64,000 bases of DNA. Source: Halobacillus naozhouensis. Lineage in GTDB: Bacteria; Bacillota; Bacilli; Bacillales; Halobacillaceae. This document shows positions 1 through 9,258 of the stretch, in pieces. A model generated the notes under the pieces. It worked only from the letters and a program-made list of their open reading frames with translations. It was not told the origin of the DNA and ran no database searches. A program made the translations under genes and the position numbers. The stretch's first letter is position 1. Each line of letters opens with the position of its first letter. The stretch covers positions 2,356,001 to 2,420,000 of the forward strand of contig NZ_CP121671.1 of NCBI RefSeq assembly GCF_029714185.1, given 5' to 3'.

Positions 1-46
1 ATTTGATATACTATACAAGGATTGAATAATAAAGGAGAACAGGTTT

Positions 47-280
47 ATGCGTATCATCGCGTTATTATTATTGGTTACCCCCGGGGTAATAGCAGTGATT
101 GGAATAAAATTAATTCGAGACGCTCTGTTTAATGTCTTTCATCCGATGTTCTTTCACGTTGCGATTCAAGGGATTGTAGGGTTGCTGTTTGTGGTAGGAG
201 GAGTAGCTTTTATCGGAGGATTTATACTTCACAGAGACCGTAAACGAAATCTCACAAAAGGACGTTTCAGAAAGAAGTAG
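47..280 (+). CDS. yqzF: DUF2627 small membrane protein (YqzF-like)
   Basis: A 77-residue protein with two hydrophobic segments (about residues 3-22 and 38-62) and a very basic tail ending in RFRKK, so it is probably a small inner-membrane protein with a cytoplasmic C-terminus. Its length and sequence match the DUF2627/YqzF family of Bacillaceae, whose function is unknown. An AAAGGAG ribosome binding site precedes the ATG. A hairpin and T-run directly after the stop suggests that transcription ends here. Family assignment is from memory of the sequence; no role can be inferred. Confidence 0.75.
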   Translation: MRIIALLLLVTPGVIAVIGIKLIRDALFNVFHPMFFHVAIQGIVGLLFVVGGVAFIGGFILHRDRKRNLTKGRFRKK

Positions 281-303
281 AGCCTTATGCTCTGCTTTTT
301 TTA
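277..303 (+). terminator. Rho-independent terminator after yqzF
   Basis: A short stem (AGAGC/GCTCT, 5-nt loop) is followed by a run of seven T. It begins at the yqzF stop codon. The short stem makes it a modest terminator. Confidence 0.55.
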
Positions 304-377
304 GTCATAGATGGGCAACCTTATAAAATGAGAGACCTGATAAGATCGCACCTATTTTTATAGAAGGAGTGCTGCTT

Positions 378-2285
378 GTGAATGACCCCGTGGAATTTTA
401 CCGAAGTCAATACCCATTCGACTTGTTAACAGATCAAGAATTTAATGAAATTTTCAGCAAAGCAGAAATCAAAGAATATAGTAGCAATGAGTTTATCATC
501 CATGAAGATGAGAACGATGAAATAATTAATATTCACTTTCTCATTACAGGATTAGCTAAAAATATCATGCACCGTTCAAACGGAAAACAGATTTCCGTTC
601 GCTTTTATTATCCTGGCGATTTAGTTGGAGTCATGATCCTCTTAACGAGTGGTGAAATGAGATTTTCAGTCCAGGCACTTGAACATGTAAAAACGCTCCG
701 CTTTGAGCGTACAGCCTTTCTGGAAGTCATGTCGAATAATACCCAATTCTCAAAGGTAGTCATGGATGGAATCAGTCATCTTATGAAAAGCTTGTATGAC
801 GAAATTAAATATAAAAGCTCAACCGATGACCAGGATGATCGAGAGCTTTATAAGAAAAGAGCCGGTGCCTATATGGAACCGCCTGCTTTCATCCATCCTG
901 CTGAATCAATTGAGAAAGCAGCTCGAATGTTACAACAAAAGAAGATTGAAGCTCTAATAGTGAGCGAAGATAAAGAAAGCTTACTCGGCATGGTAGGGTA
1001 CGGAGATTTGCTGAAAGCTTATTTCGAAAATAGCCATAAAGATCCGGTTAGAAACCATATGTCAGAAGAATCTTATTCCATTAGTGACCAGGAGTTTATA
1101 TATGACGCTTTAAGCTATTTAAAACACCATCCGACAGAAATTATACCCGTACACCATAAGGATAAAATTGTCGGGATACTAAGGCAGTCCTCCTTCTTTA
1201 CAATCAAGAACTCGGTGTACTTTGATTTAACGTACCGGATTTCTAATGCTACAAATCTTGAAGAGATTCAAATATTATCTCCTGTTTATAACAGTCGCTT
1301 TCAAGAATTTGTGGCAAGTCTGATTGAGGATCAAATGTTTGCTTATGACATTGCTGAACTGATTACCAACTATAATGACCGAATTCACAAGCAAGTCATT
1401 CAAATTGCCGAGGACGAAATGGTTGCTGAAGGGTACGGCACACCCCCTGTGAACTATTGCTTCCTCGTAATGGGAAGTGAAGGCCGTAAAGAACAGGCAT
1501 TTTCCACAGACCAGGATAACGGGATGATTCTGTCTGACTATGAACAATCAAAGAATAAACAACACATCGAGCAGTATTTCCGCTATTTTTCTGAGAAAAT
1601 TAATGCCATGCTAGATCAGTGTGGATTTCCTTACTGTAAAGGGGGAATCATGGCTAAGGAAGATAAGTGGAGACAGCAAACAAGTCAATGGCACCAAAGT
1701 ATTAATACATGGATTGAAAAAATGGATGCAGAAGAAATTAGGGACTTCACGATATTTGCTGACTTCCGCCCTATTTTTGGCGACTTTTCACTGGCTTATG
1801 ATTTAAAAAAGTATGTTACTCAACGAGTTCAAAAGTCACTTGGATTACATCAGCTGCTCATGAAGGATACCCTCAGATTTCGGGTTCCAGTTCAACCATT
1901 TGGCCGAATTTCAGGGGTTAAAAAGAAACGCACCCTGAATATTAAAAAGTCAGCCATTATGCAGATCGTCAATGCGATTCGAATTTATAGTATGAAGTAT
2001 GGTGTAGAAGCGATCAATACAGTGAACCGCCTGGATGCCTTAGGGGAACAGGAACGCTTTCATCCAAGAGATGTTGAAAATGCCAAGCTTGCTCTTCACC
2101 GGCTTATGCTTTTTCGGATAAGGGAAAACCTGAATCAAATGCGATCAGAGTACCCTCTCTCAAATGAGTTACCATTATATGAATTAAATAAATCCGAGCG
2201 GCGCGCTTTAAAGGATGCTCTACTAATAGCGAAGCGATTACAACAAGTACTCGAACTCAGTTATAACCGAAATCGGGTGAAGTAA
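378..2285 (+). CDS. cNMP-binding / CBS-pair / DUF294 nucleotidyltransferase-like protein
   Basis: A 635-residue multidomain signalling protein. The N-terminal ~130 residues look like a cyclic-nucleotide-binding (Crp-type) beta-barrel without an attached HTH. A CBS pair follows (about 160-290), then a GlnD-type nucleotidyltransferase domain with the signature GSEGRKEQ...TDQDNG (about 365-385), and a C-terminal DUF294_C helical domain. Proteins of this architecture are often annotated as putative signal-transduction proteins; their substrate is not established. I take the GTG at 378, eight bases after GAAGGAG, rather than the GTG at 369 that overlaps the Shine-Dalgarno. The stop overlaps the next ATG (TAATG), so it is translationally coupled to the exonuclease gene. 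Confidence 0.85.
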   Translation: MNDPVEFYRSQYPFDLLTDQEFNEIFSKAEIKEYSSNEFIIHEDENDEIINIHFLITGLAKNIMHRSNGKQISVRFYYPGDLVGVMILLTSGEMRFSVQALEHVKTLRFERTAFLEVMSNNTQFSKVVMDGISHLMKSLYDEIKYKSSTDDQDDRELYKKRAGAYMEPPAFIHPAESIEKAARMLQQKKIEALIVSEDKESLLGMVGYGDLLKAYFENSHKDPVRNHMSEESYSISDQEFIYDALSYLKHHPTEIIPVHHKDKIVGILRQSSFFTIKNSVYFDLTYRISNATNLEEIQILSPVYNSRFQEFVASLIEDQMFAYDIAELITNYNDRIHKQVIQIAEDEMVAEGYGTPPVNYCFLVMGSEGRKEQAFSTDQDNGMILSDYEQSKNKQHIEQYFRYFSEKINAMLDQCGFPYCKGGIMAKEDKWRQQTSQWHQSINTWIEKMDAEEIRDFTIFADFRPIFGDFSLAYDLKKYVTQRVQKSLGLHQLLMKDTLRFRVPVQPFGRISGVKKKRTLNIKKSAIMQIVNAIRIYSMKYGVEAINTVNRLDALGEQERFHPRDVENAKLALHRLMLFRIRENLNQMRSEYPLSNELPLYELNKSERRALKDALLIAKRLQQVLELSYNRNRVK

Positions 2286-3031
2286 TGCTTCCTACTGACT
2301 TACAAATTTTAAAATATATCTTTATCGAGAAACCCATTTACTACACTAAAATACGTCAACAGATGAACTGGGGAACGTACAAAGAGCTGCAGGGGAAACT
2401 GAGAGAATTTAAGATTGACCCTGACATAAGAAAATCTAACCTGCTTGATCTGGACTATACTATTTTTGATTTAGAAACGACAGGATTCATACCTGAAATT
2501 GGTCATGAAATTATTTCGATTGGGGCTGTGCGGAACCATGGTCTCGATTCATGCCACATAGATACCTTTCATCACATTATTCGGCCGATCAGACCTGTTT
2601 CTGAGGCTACTCTAAATTTAACCGGTTTGACACGGGAACAGTTAGCAACTGGACGAACCTTTGTGAACAGTTTGAAGCATTTCCTGGATTTTAGCAGAGG
2701 TTCTATTCTTGTAGCCCACCCTGCTAAATTTGATGTACGCTTCCTCCAAACAATGCTCAAACGCTGGAAATTACCTGAATTCACCCCCCCTGTTATTGAT
2801 TCGCAAATGATGGCTGAGTGGTTATTTCCTGCAATGAAGCCACAATTGGATCCGCTGATCAAACAGTTTCAAATCGAACGAAGAGAACGTCACCATGCAT
2901 TGAATGATGCTATGATGACTTCCGAACTGTTTTGTAAATTACTCGATTGTACCATTCAACGTGACATTCAGACATTTGATGATTTATATCAAGTGTTACT
3001 TCAAACAAAAAGAGCGAGAAAGCCTAAATAG
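2285..3031 (+). CDS. DnaQ-family 3'-5' exonuclease
   Basis: A 248-residue protein with a DEDDh exonuclease domain: the DxE of FDLETTGF (about residue 60), a middle AHPAKFDVRFL segment, and the HHALNDA H-x4-D motif near 205. This is the polymerase III epsilon-type fold, but on a stand-alone protein with a ~55-residue N-terminal extension, so it is not the PolC exonuclease. It overlaps the upstream DUF294 gene by one base. Such pairs occur in other bacteria, which hints at a joint role in nucleotide or nucleic-acid turnover; that is inference. A strong terminator follows directly. Confidence 0.85.
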   Translation: MLPTDLQILKYIFIEKPIYYTKIRQQMNWGTYKELQGKLREFKIDPDIRKSNLLDLDYTIFDLETTGFIPEIGHEIISIGAVRNHGLDSCHIDTFHHIIRPIRPVSEATLNLTGLTREQLATGRTFVNSLKHFLDFSRGSILVAHPAKFDVRFLQTMLKRWKLPEFTPPVIDSQMMAEWLFPAMKPQLDPLIKQFQIERRERHHALNDAMMTSELFCKLLDCTIQRDIQTFDDLYQVLLQTKRARKPK

Positions 3032-3052
3032 GTGCTTTCTCGCTCTTTTTTA
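3008..3052. terminator. Bidirectional terminator between exonuclease and aspartokinase
   Basis: A long stem (AAAGAGCGAGAAAGC pairing with GCTTTCTCGCTCTTT) is flanked by T-runs on both strands. It lies between two convergent genes and probably ends both transcripts. Confidence 0.85.
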
Positions 3053-4402
3053 TTACAAGAAAAAGGTACGGTAAAGAGACCGGACTGCCGGTTCTAAACC
3101 ACTCGATTTAATTCCGAACATCATGGACACTTCCGATGACCCCTGGTTGATCATCTCAATGTTAACGTTCGCGTGTTGAAATGCGGTTGCAGCCTGACTC
3201 GCAATCCCAATTGTTTCATTCATGCCCTCTCCCACAAGCATGATCATAGCCATATCTCTTTCAACCGTTATCGTATCAACTTTTAATTCCTCAGCAATTC
3301 GATTGGTCACGATCGTTTCTTTAGCTTTTGGCAGTTGATGTTCACGAATAATAACTGACATATCATCAATTCCTGAAGGAGCATGTTCAAATGAAATCCC
3401 TTCATCTTCTAAAATTTGTAAAAGTCTGCGGCCAAATCCTAGTTCGCGGTTCATTAAGTATTTACTAACATAAAGGTTCAAAAATCCGGAATCACTTGCT
3501 ATTCCTTTCACATGTCCCTCATCCGCTTCTCGCACTGAAACGATCATGGTACCTTCTCCATCAGGATTATTCGTATTTTTTATACAAACGGGAATCTTTT
3601 CCTTAAATGCCGGAATCAAAGCTTCGTCATGAAATACCGAAAACCCAGCGTATGATAGTTCACGCATTTCTTTGTACGTCAACGTTGTCAGCTTCATCGG
3701 GTTATCGACTATAGTAGGATTTACACAGAATACAGAATCTACATCGGTGAAGTTTTCATATAATTCGGCTTTAATACCTGCTGCTACTATTGACCCTGTT
3801 ATATCCGACCCCCCGCGTGAAAACGTTACGAGCTCACCTTCCGGGGTATATCCAAAGAACCCTGGTATAACAAGGATCTCCTTCTGCTTTCTAAGTTCAT
3901 ATAGTCGGTCAAAACTTTCATCAAGCACCAAAGCTCCTCCTGGTTCATCACGCACCAGAATACCCGCTTCTTCTGGGTTTACATAAGATGCTTCCTGTCC
4001 ACTTGAGCGTAAATATGCACTTAAAATTAGGGCCGTTCCATCTTCACCACATGATTTTAAACGGTGCAAACCTGAGTTATAATCTTTTTCAGTATGTTCA
4101 CAAGCCTTATCAATGCGGCTTTGGATCGTACGGAGGATTTCTTCGGAGATCTTCAAGTCCTTCACAATAGTTGCAAAACGCTCTATTACCCTGTCATAGG
4201 CCAACTCATCCCTTGTTCCGTTATAAATGGATTCTCCTAATTTGATTAACAAGTCCGTTGTTTTCGTATCGTCAGGGTACCTTTTTCCAGGAGCTGAGAC
4301 GACAATCACTTTTCTATTATGATCTGAGGCAATAATATTTGTCACTTTTTTTAATTGATTTGCATCGGCTACAGAACTTCCGCCAAACTTAACAACCTTC
4401 AT
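3053..4402 (-). CDS. yclM: Aspartokinase (YclM/class III type)
   Basis: A 449-residue aspartate kinase, phosphorylating aspartate in the first step to lysine, threonine and methionine. The N-terminus MKVVKFGGSSVADA is the conserved phosphate-binding segment, followed by the kinase domain with GFFGYTPEGELVTFSRGGSD and two C-terminal ACT domains (about 300-449). Length and sequence fit the monofunctional class III enzyme (B. subtilis YclM), which is regulated by lysine and threonine. An upstream TTG (4411) abuts the GGGGAG site, so the ATG at 4402 is preferred. It appears monocistronic. I see no lysine riboswitch in its short leader. Confidence 0.9.
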   Translation of the reverse strand: MKVVKFGGSSVADANQLKKVTNIIASDHNRKVIVVSAPGKRYPDDTKTTDLLIKLGESIYNGTRDELAYDRVIERFATIVKDLKISEEILRTIQSRIDKACEHTEKDYNSGLHRLKSCGEDGTALILSAYLRSSGQEASYVNPEEAGILVRDEPGGALVLDESFDRLYELRKQKEILVIPGFFGYTPEGELVTFSRGGSDITGSIVAAGIKAELYENFTDVDSVFCVNPTIVDNPMKLTTLTYKEMRELSYAGFSVFHDEALIPAFKEKIPVCIKNTNNPDGEGTMIVSVREADEGHVKGIASDSGFLNLYVSKYLMNRELGFGRRLLQILEDEGISFEHAPSGIDDMSVIIREHQLPKAKETIVTNRIAEELKVDTITVERDMAMIMLVGEGMNETIGIASQAATAFQHANVNIEMINQGSSEVSMMFGIKSSGLEPAVRSLYRTFFL

Positions 4403-4469
4403 TATGTACAACTCCCCAATTCAATCTAATAATTTAGAATTGTATCATAAACACATTCTTTTTGAAAAT

Positions 4470-4502
4470 TAAAAATCCCTCACCTATCATGGCGAGGGAT
4501 TC
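4470..4502 (-). terminator. Terminator after spo0A
   Basis: On the minus strand an ATCCCTCGCC...GGTGAGGGAT hairpin is followed by a T-rich tract, 10 bases past the spo0A stop. It also insulates the aspartokinase gene. Confidence 0.75.
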
Positions 4503-4511
4503 CTTTTCGTA

Positions 4512-5285
4512 TTAACTTGCTTTATGTTCCAGCCGCAGACGGTCAGCAACCATCGCGATAAATTCACTATTCGTCGGCTTAGCTTTTGTGGAAGAAATTG
4601 TATATCCGAATAAGGACGAGATCGCATCAATGTTACCCCGGTTCCATGCTACTTCGATCGCATGGCGAATTGCACGTTCAACCCGAGAGGCTGTGGTATT
4701 AAATTTAGTAGCAATATCTGGATACAGAACTTTAGTTATGGACCCAAGAAGCTCAAGATCACTATAAACCATTGTAATAGCTTCTCTTAAGTACAAGTAT
4801 CCTTTAATATGCGCAGGTACGCCTACCTCATGGATAATATGTGTAATGCTTGTATCCAGGTCAGGCTTTTTCGGTTTAGTATAGCTGCTTCCAACCGCAC
4901 GATTAATCGGGTCGCCAGCGTGTTTAATTTGTCTTACCTGTTCACTGAGGTGGTCCAAGTCAAAAGGTTTCATCATAAAGTAAGCTGCACCTAATTCAAC
5001 GGCTTTCTTAGTAACTTCTTCTTGTCCAAAAGCGGTAAGCATGATGACTTCAGGCGGATTTTCAAATTCTCTAACCTGTTGCAGGACAGCAAGCCCATCT
5101 ACATGTGGCATAATAATATCTAATATTAGTACATCCGGCTTTTTATTACCTAGCATGTCCAAACAATCTTTGCCATTATATGCTGCACCAATCACTTCAA
5201 TATCCTGAGTTTCCGCAAAATTCTCCTCAAGAAGCTTTACTAATTCACGGTTATCATCTGCTAAACAAACTTGTACCTTTTCCAT
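4512..5285 (-). CDS. spo0A: Stage 0 sporulation master regulator Spo0A
   Basis: A 257-residue response regulator that controls entry into sporulation. The receiver domain shows the acidic pocket D10/D11, phospho-acceptor D56 in LDIIMP, the switch Thr in MLTAFGQ and Lys in MMKPFD. The C-terminal DNA-binding domain (about 140-257) is nearly identical to the B. subtilis protein, including the recognition-helix region FNTTASRVERAIRHAIEVAW and the end RLRLEHKAS. It is phosphorylated through the Spo0F/Spo0B relay, encoded elsewhere. Three consensus 0A boxes lie upstream, implying autoregulation. The order spoIVB-spo0A downstream of recN is conserved in Bacillaceae. Confidence 0.98.
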   Translation of the reverse strand: MEKVQVCLADDNRELVKLLEENFAETQDIEVIGAAYNGKDCLDMLGNKKPDVLILDIIMPHVDGLAVLQQVREFENPPEVIMLTAFGQEEVTKKAVELGAAYFMMKPFDLDHLSEQVRQIKHAGDPINRAVGSSYTKPKKPDLDTSITHIIHEVGVPAHIKGYLYLREAITMVYSDLELLGSITKVLYPDIATKFNTTASRVERAIRHAIEVAWNRGNIDAISSLFGYTISSTKAKPTNSEFIAMVADRLRLEHKAS

Positions 5286-5330
5286 TACACTTCCTCCTCA
5301 CAAAATATTCCTAATCTTCCACTAAACCTA

Positions 5331-5470
5331 TTCGACATTTAAAATAAGAACCCTTTTTATTATAACAAATAAATTCGAATTATTTAACATTATCTTTAAA
5401 ATGCTTCTTATTGCTCTTATATTCTTTAAAATTCGATAAAAAGCAACACTGATTGTCGAATTTTGTCGAA
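5331..5470 (-). promoter_or_regulatory. Cluster of three Spo0A boxes upstream of spo0A
   Basis: Exact 7-bp 0A-box cores occur at 5331-5337 (TTCGACA, reverse orientation), 5454-5460 and 5464-5470 (TGTCGAA), within 185 bases of the spo0A start. The last two are 10 bp apart, the spacing expected for a Spo0A dimer. Autoregulation of spo0A through such boxes is established in B. subtilis; here it is inferred. Confidence 0.65.
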
Positions 5471-5473
5471 TTG

Positions 5474-5514
5474 AAAAAGGGTGTTCAAAATTTCTCTTTT
5501 GACACACCCTCTTT
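5474..5514 (-). terminator. Terminator after spoIVB
   Basis: On the minus strand, AGGGTGTGTCAAAAG pairs with CTTTTGA-type bases and ACACCCT, followed by TTTTTC. It starts two bases after the spoIVB stop and overlaps the two distal 0A boxes at its edge. Confidence 0.75.
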
Positions 5515-5516
5515 CA

Positions 5517-6785
5517 TCATCCAGCTTTATTTAATTCTTTTTCCTCACTTTTATAAATATCAACTCCGGCTTCTTTCAACATCCATTCAATATGAACCCC
5601 GTAACCTGACGTAGGGTCATTTACGAATACGTGTGTGACAGCACCGATAATCTTACCATTTTGAATGATCGGGCTACCGCTCATACCTTGTACAATCCCG
5701 CCGGTTTTCTTCAATAGTTCAGGGTCAGTTATTTTTACAATCATTCCCTTTGTGACAGGCTTATCCTTGGGCATATTACTGACAATTTCAACATCGAATT
5801 CCTGGAGCTTTTCACCCTCAAGTACAGTTAAAATTTTTGCAGGGCCTTCTTCGACCTGTTCTGAGTATCCAACAGGTAAACCATCTGGATACTTCTCATT
5901 AATGATTCCATCATCTAATTTCCCGAAAATACCGAACGCACTGTTTTCCGTTATGGTCCCAATCCGATCTTCTTTTAAGGAAAATTCAGCTCTTTTTTCG
6001 CCGGGAACACCCTGGCTTCCTTTTTCGATTGAGGTTACATTTGACTCTACAATGGTTCCTTTATTAATTTCAATTGGCTGCCTTGTATCCATATCTGCAA
6101 TGACATGGCCCAGGGCACCATACTTCCCTGAATCTGGATGATAAAAAGTCATCGTCCCGATTCCAGCGGCTGAATCACGAACGTAAAGACCGATTTGATA
6201 TTGATCATCTTTTTTATTCAAAGATGGAGTAAGCGACGTCTGAAACGTTTCTTCTCCTCTTTTGACTGTTAATTCCACTGGTTCATTTTGATCTCCTGAC
6301 TTTTCTACAATCTTAGAAAGCTTCTCCATACTGTTTAATTCTTCTCCATTTCCTTTTAGAAGAATATCTCCGACTTGAATATCTGCTTTCTCTCCCGGTG
6401 AAGTTGACTCTTCCTTATTTTCATTAACAAGATGATGTCCGACTACAAGAACACCTTTCGTTTGAAGCTGAACTCCAACCGAATGACCGCCAGGAACTAA
6501 ACGGATATCCTTCATCTTTCTTACATCCGTTTTCTTTAAAGGAATTCCGGCAAATTCATGAAATACCTCACTAGTGTTTGGCTCGACAGTGTCAGAAGAA
6601 AAAGCTGTTCTTGCTTCATCTGTTTGACTCCAAGCTTGAGAAGACTCAATTGACTGGGAAGTACTAATACGAAGTTCTGTAGGGATGGATAAATATTCTT
6701 GAAATGGGCTAAATAAAGGTAAAGCGAGCATCAACAACAGGAGAACGGAGCCACATATATATCTAATTTTAAATTGGTGAAACAC
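5517..6785 (-). CDS. spoIVB: SpoIVB serine peptidase (S55 family)
   Basis: A 422-residue forespore signalling protease, secreted into the intermembrane space, that cleaves SpoIVFA to trigger pro-sigma-K processing. It has an N-terminal signal anchor (about residues 10-28), a PDZ domain around 100-195 (VQLQTKGVLVVGHH...GDILLKGNGE), and a C-terminal S55 peptidase domain with the His in ALGHVIAD and the catalytic Ser in GMSGSPII near 370. Length matches B. subtilis SpoIVB (about 425). It lies between recN and spo0A, each with its own terminator, as in other Bacillus. Confidence 0.95.
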   Translation of the reverse strand: MFHQFKIRYICGSVLLLLMLALPLFSPFQEYLSIPTELRISTSQSIESSQAWSQTDEARTAFSSDTVEPNTSEVFHEFAGIPLKKTDVRKMKDIRLVPGGHSVGVQLQTKGVLVVGHHLVNENKEESTSPGEKADIQVGDILLKGNGEELNSMEKLSKIVEKSGDQNEPVELTVKRGEETFQTSLTPSLNKKDDQYQIGLYVRDSAAGIGTMTFYHPDSGKYGALGHVIADMDTRQPIEINKGTIVESNVTSIEKGSQGVPGEKRAEFSLKEDRIGTITENSAFGIFGKLDDGIINEKYPDGLPVGYSEQVEEGPAKILTVLEGEKLQEFDVEIVSNMPKDKPVTKGMIVKITDPELLKKTGGIVQGMSGSPIIQNGKIIGAVTHVFVNDPTSGYGVHIEWMLKEAGVDIYKSEEKELNKAG

Positions 6786-7012
6786 TGGTAAACACTCCCT
6801 CTCACTCCTGTGCCAATGAATTGGCTTACTTATAATGTGGTCCTCAACTGCTGTTTTTAAACGAGCATAATCACAGAAATTATAGGATGCATTGCCTTAG
6901 AAAGAAACATTCTCCAATCTTAAAGTGAAGCAGAAATGTATAAAGATATAAAAGTGTACAATATCTAAGGAAATACTGCTTTATACAGCTAATCATGAAA
7001 TATTTCCCATAA

Positions 7013-7044
7013 GAAAAACGCATGGAAATCCATACGTTTTTTAC
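7013..7044 (-). terminator. Terminator after recN
   Basis: A stem ACGTATGGA/TCCATGCGT with a 2-nt loop is followed by five T on the minus strand, five bases past the recN stop. Confidence 0.85.
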
Positions 7045-7048
7045 AAGT

Positions 7049-8776
7049 CTAAGCATTCTGTTTATGTTTAGTGGCGAGGGCTAACAATTCTTTTGCATGT
7101 TCGATCGTTGTATCTGTCATCTCGGCGCCTGTAATCATCCTGGAAATTTCATCCGCTTTTTCCCCTGCGGATAACTCAGTAACTACAGTGGACGTTCGAT
7201 CGTTAGTAACATCTTTTTCAATTCTAATATGAGTATCAGCCATAGCGGCAACCTGTGGCAAATGTGATATGCACAAAACTTGGGAGTCGATAGAGATTCC
7301 TTGGATTTTCTCTGCAATTGCCTGAGCCACTCGGCCGCTGACACCAGTATCAACTTCGTCAAAAATAACGCTCGTTACACCTTGATGACGTGAAAAGATA
7401 CGTTTGAGGGCAAGCATAATCCGAGACATTTCTCCTCCTGAAGCTACTTTGTGCAGTTCCTTCAGCGGTTCGCCAGGATTTGTAGTAATTAAGAATGTAA
7501 CGGTATCAAAACCACTGGAAATCAATCGTACATGCTTTCCGTCAAATTCAGGGTCATCTGGCCGCCCCTCTTTTATTTCTACATTCGTCTGAAATGACGC
7601 CTTTTCCAAGTATAAATCTGTTAATTCTTCATGGATCATTCTGGCTAAGTGTTTGGATGCTTTTGTTCGAATATCATGAATGTTTTTAGCTTCAAGAACT
7701 GCATCTTTTCCAAGTTCCGTAATTTGCTTCTCCAATTTATCGAGGTGAGAATCCTTATTTGTAATCTCATCAATCTCCTCTTCGATTTTCGAAGCATATT
7801 CCAGCATATCCTTAACGGTTTGCCCATATTTTTTCTTCAGTCGATTTAGTTCGTTTAACCTTGACTCAATATCATTTAAACGTTCTGGGTCAAATTCAAG
7901 CTCAGCCATCTGATTACTTAACTGAAACGTCAACTCCTCTAGAACATAATAACTGTTTGACATTTCCTCCGAGAGCTTCTCTAATTGGTTGTCATAATCT
8001 GACGTATTCTCTAAAGAAGTCATCGCCAGACTCAACCAGTCTAACCCTTTCTGTTCGCCATATAACGCATTATAGGCATCATGAATCCCCTGATACACTT
8101 TCTCATAGTTCATGAGCTTTTTTCGTTCTTCCTCGAGTTCTTCATCTTCAAATGGACGTAAATCCGCCTGTTGGAGTTCACGCAGTTGGAATTGGAGCAA
8201 ATCAAGTCGTTGAGCCACTTCCTGTTCATTTTCACTAAGTTCATTATACCTTTTTTTAACCGTCTGATAGCTTGAATATAACCGGTGGTACTCCTCTATA
8301 GAAGGCGATATCTCATCTATAATAAACATGTCCAAAAGGTCGATGTGGTGCTCAGGGTTCATTAAGGATTGTGTTTCGTGTTGGGTGTGAATATCAATTA
8401 AAGTAGAGCCAATCTCTCTCAAAATTCCCAGTGTAACCAGCTTCCCATTTACCCGGCAAATACTTTTCCCTTGTCGAGTGATGACCCTTTGCAATACAAC
8501 CATGCCGTCTTCCCCGATCTCAACGCCGAATTGTCTGCCTTTTTGAAAAACAGGGTGAGTCATATCAACTGTAAATAACCCCTCAATTTCTGCTTTATTT
8601 GTGCCATGACGGACAAATTCAACAGAGCCTCGGCCCCCTGACAATAGCTGTATGGCATCAATAATAATTGACTTACCAGCACCTGTCTCTCCTGTAAGTA
8701 CTGTGAGACCTTCCTTAAATGTGATGGATACTTGATTAATGATGGCAAAGTCCTTTATCGATAATTCAGTTAACAT
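7049..8776 (-). CDS. recN: DNA repair ATPase RecN
   Basis: A 575-residue SMC-like protein that acts early at double-strand breaks. The N-terminal head carries Walker A GETGAGKSIIIDA (about 30-42). Two coiled-coil arms follow (about 150-365). The C-terminal head has the ABC signature VASGGEMSRIMLALK and Walker B SVIFDEVDTGVSGR. It is full length. The start is 15 bases after argR, so the two genes are likely co-transcribed as in B. subtilis ahrC-recN. I see no LexA box near this start. Confidence 0.95.
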   Translation of the reverse strand: MLTELSIKDFAIINQVSITFKEGLTVLTGETGAGKSIIIDAIQLLSGGRGSVEFVRHGTNKAEIEGLFTVDMTHPVFQKGRQFGVEIGEDGMVVLQRVITRQGKSICRVNGKLVTLGILREIGSTLIDIHTQHETQSLMNPEHHIDLLDMFIIDEISPSIEEYHRLYSSYQTVKKRYNELSENEQEVAQRLDLLQFQLRELQQADLRPFEDEELEEERKKLMNYEKVYQGIHDAYNALYGEQKGLDWLSLAMTSLENTSDYDNQLEKLSEEMSNSYYVLEELTFQLSNQMAELEFDPERLNDIESRLNELNRLKKKYGQTVKDMLEYASKIEEEIDEITNKDSHLDKLEKQITELGKDAVLEAKNIHDIRTKASKHLARMIHEELTDLYLEKASFQTNVEIKEGRPDDPEFDGKHVRLISSGFDTVTFLITTNPGEPLKELHKVASGGEMSRIMLALKRIFSRHQGVTSVIFDEVDTGVSGRVAQAIAEKIQGISIDSQVLCISHLPQVAAMADTHIRIEKDVTNDRTSTVVTELSAGEKADEISRMITGAEMTDTTIEHAKELLALATKHKQNA

Positions 8777-8791
8777 AGCGAATCACCTCAG

Positions 8792-9241
8792 CTATAACAT
8801 ATTTAACAACTGTTCACTGATGCTTTCGGTTTGTTCTTTACTTCTGCAAATAATCAAACAAGTGTCATCACCGCAGATGGTCCCCATAATTTCTTCCCAA
8901 TCAAGATTGTCAATAAGGGCGCCTACTGCATTAGCATTTCCTGGCAGTGTTTTTAAAATTATAAAATGACCCGCTTGATCAATACTAACGAAAGCATCCA
9001 TCATTAATCGTTTTAATTTTTCCAAGGGATTGAAACGCTGATCAGCAGGTAAGCTGTACTTATACCGCCCATCAAGCATCGGAACTTTTACAAGGTGTAA
9101 CTCTTTGATATCCCTCGAGATCGTTGCTTGTGTGACGTCATAGTCCATCGCCTTCAACCGGCTCACTAACTCATCCTGCGTCTCGATGTCATCGTTCGTA
9201 ATTAATTCGCGAATCTTAATATGACGCTGTCCTTTATTCAT
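8792..9241 (-). CDS. argR: Arginine repressor ArgR/AhrC
   Basis: A 149-residue arginine-responsive regulator: N-terminal winged helix (NKGQRHIKIRELI... TQATISRDIKELHL, residues 1-70) and C-terminal arginine-binding hexamerisation domain ending GTICGDDTCLIICR. It matches B. subtilis AhrC across its full length. The track start MAM is rejected because the first ATG abuts GGGAGG; the second ATG (9241) has a 6-base spacing. A hairpin just upstream separates it from tlyA. Confidence 0.95.
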   Translation of the reverse strand: MNKGQRHIKIRELITNDDIETQDELVSRLKAMDYDVTQATISRDIKELHLVKVPMLDGRYKYSLPADQRFNPLEKLKRLMMDAFVSIDQAGHFIILKTLPGNANAVGALIDNLDWEEIMGTICGDDTCLIICRSKEQTESISEQLLNML

Positions 9242-9258
9242 AGCCATCCTCCCATAAC

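Noticed and set aside
4403..4470. Lysine riboswitch ahead of the aspartokinase
   Set aside because: Only about 70 bases separate the start from the spo0A terminator, far too short for the aptamer, and no landmark sequence is visible.
5372..5400. Sigma-H promoter for spo0A
   Set aside because: A GAATTT is present on the minus strand, but there is no AGGAWWW -35 at the right distance.
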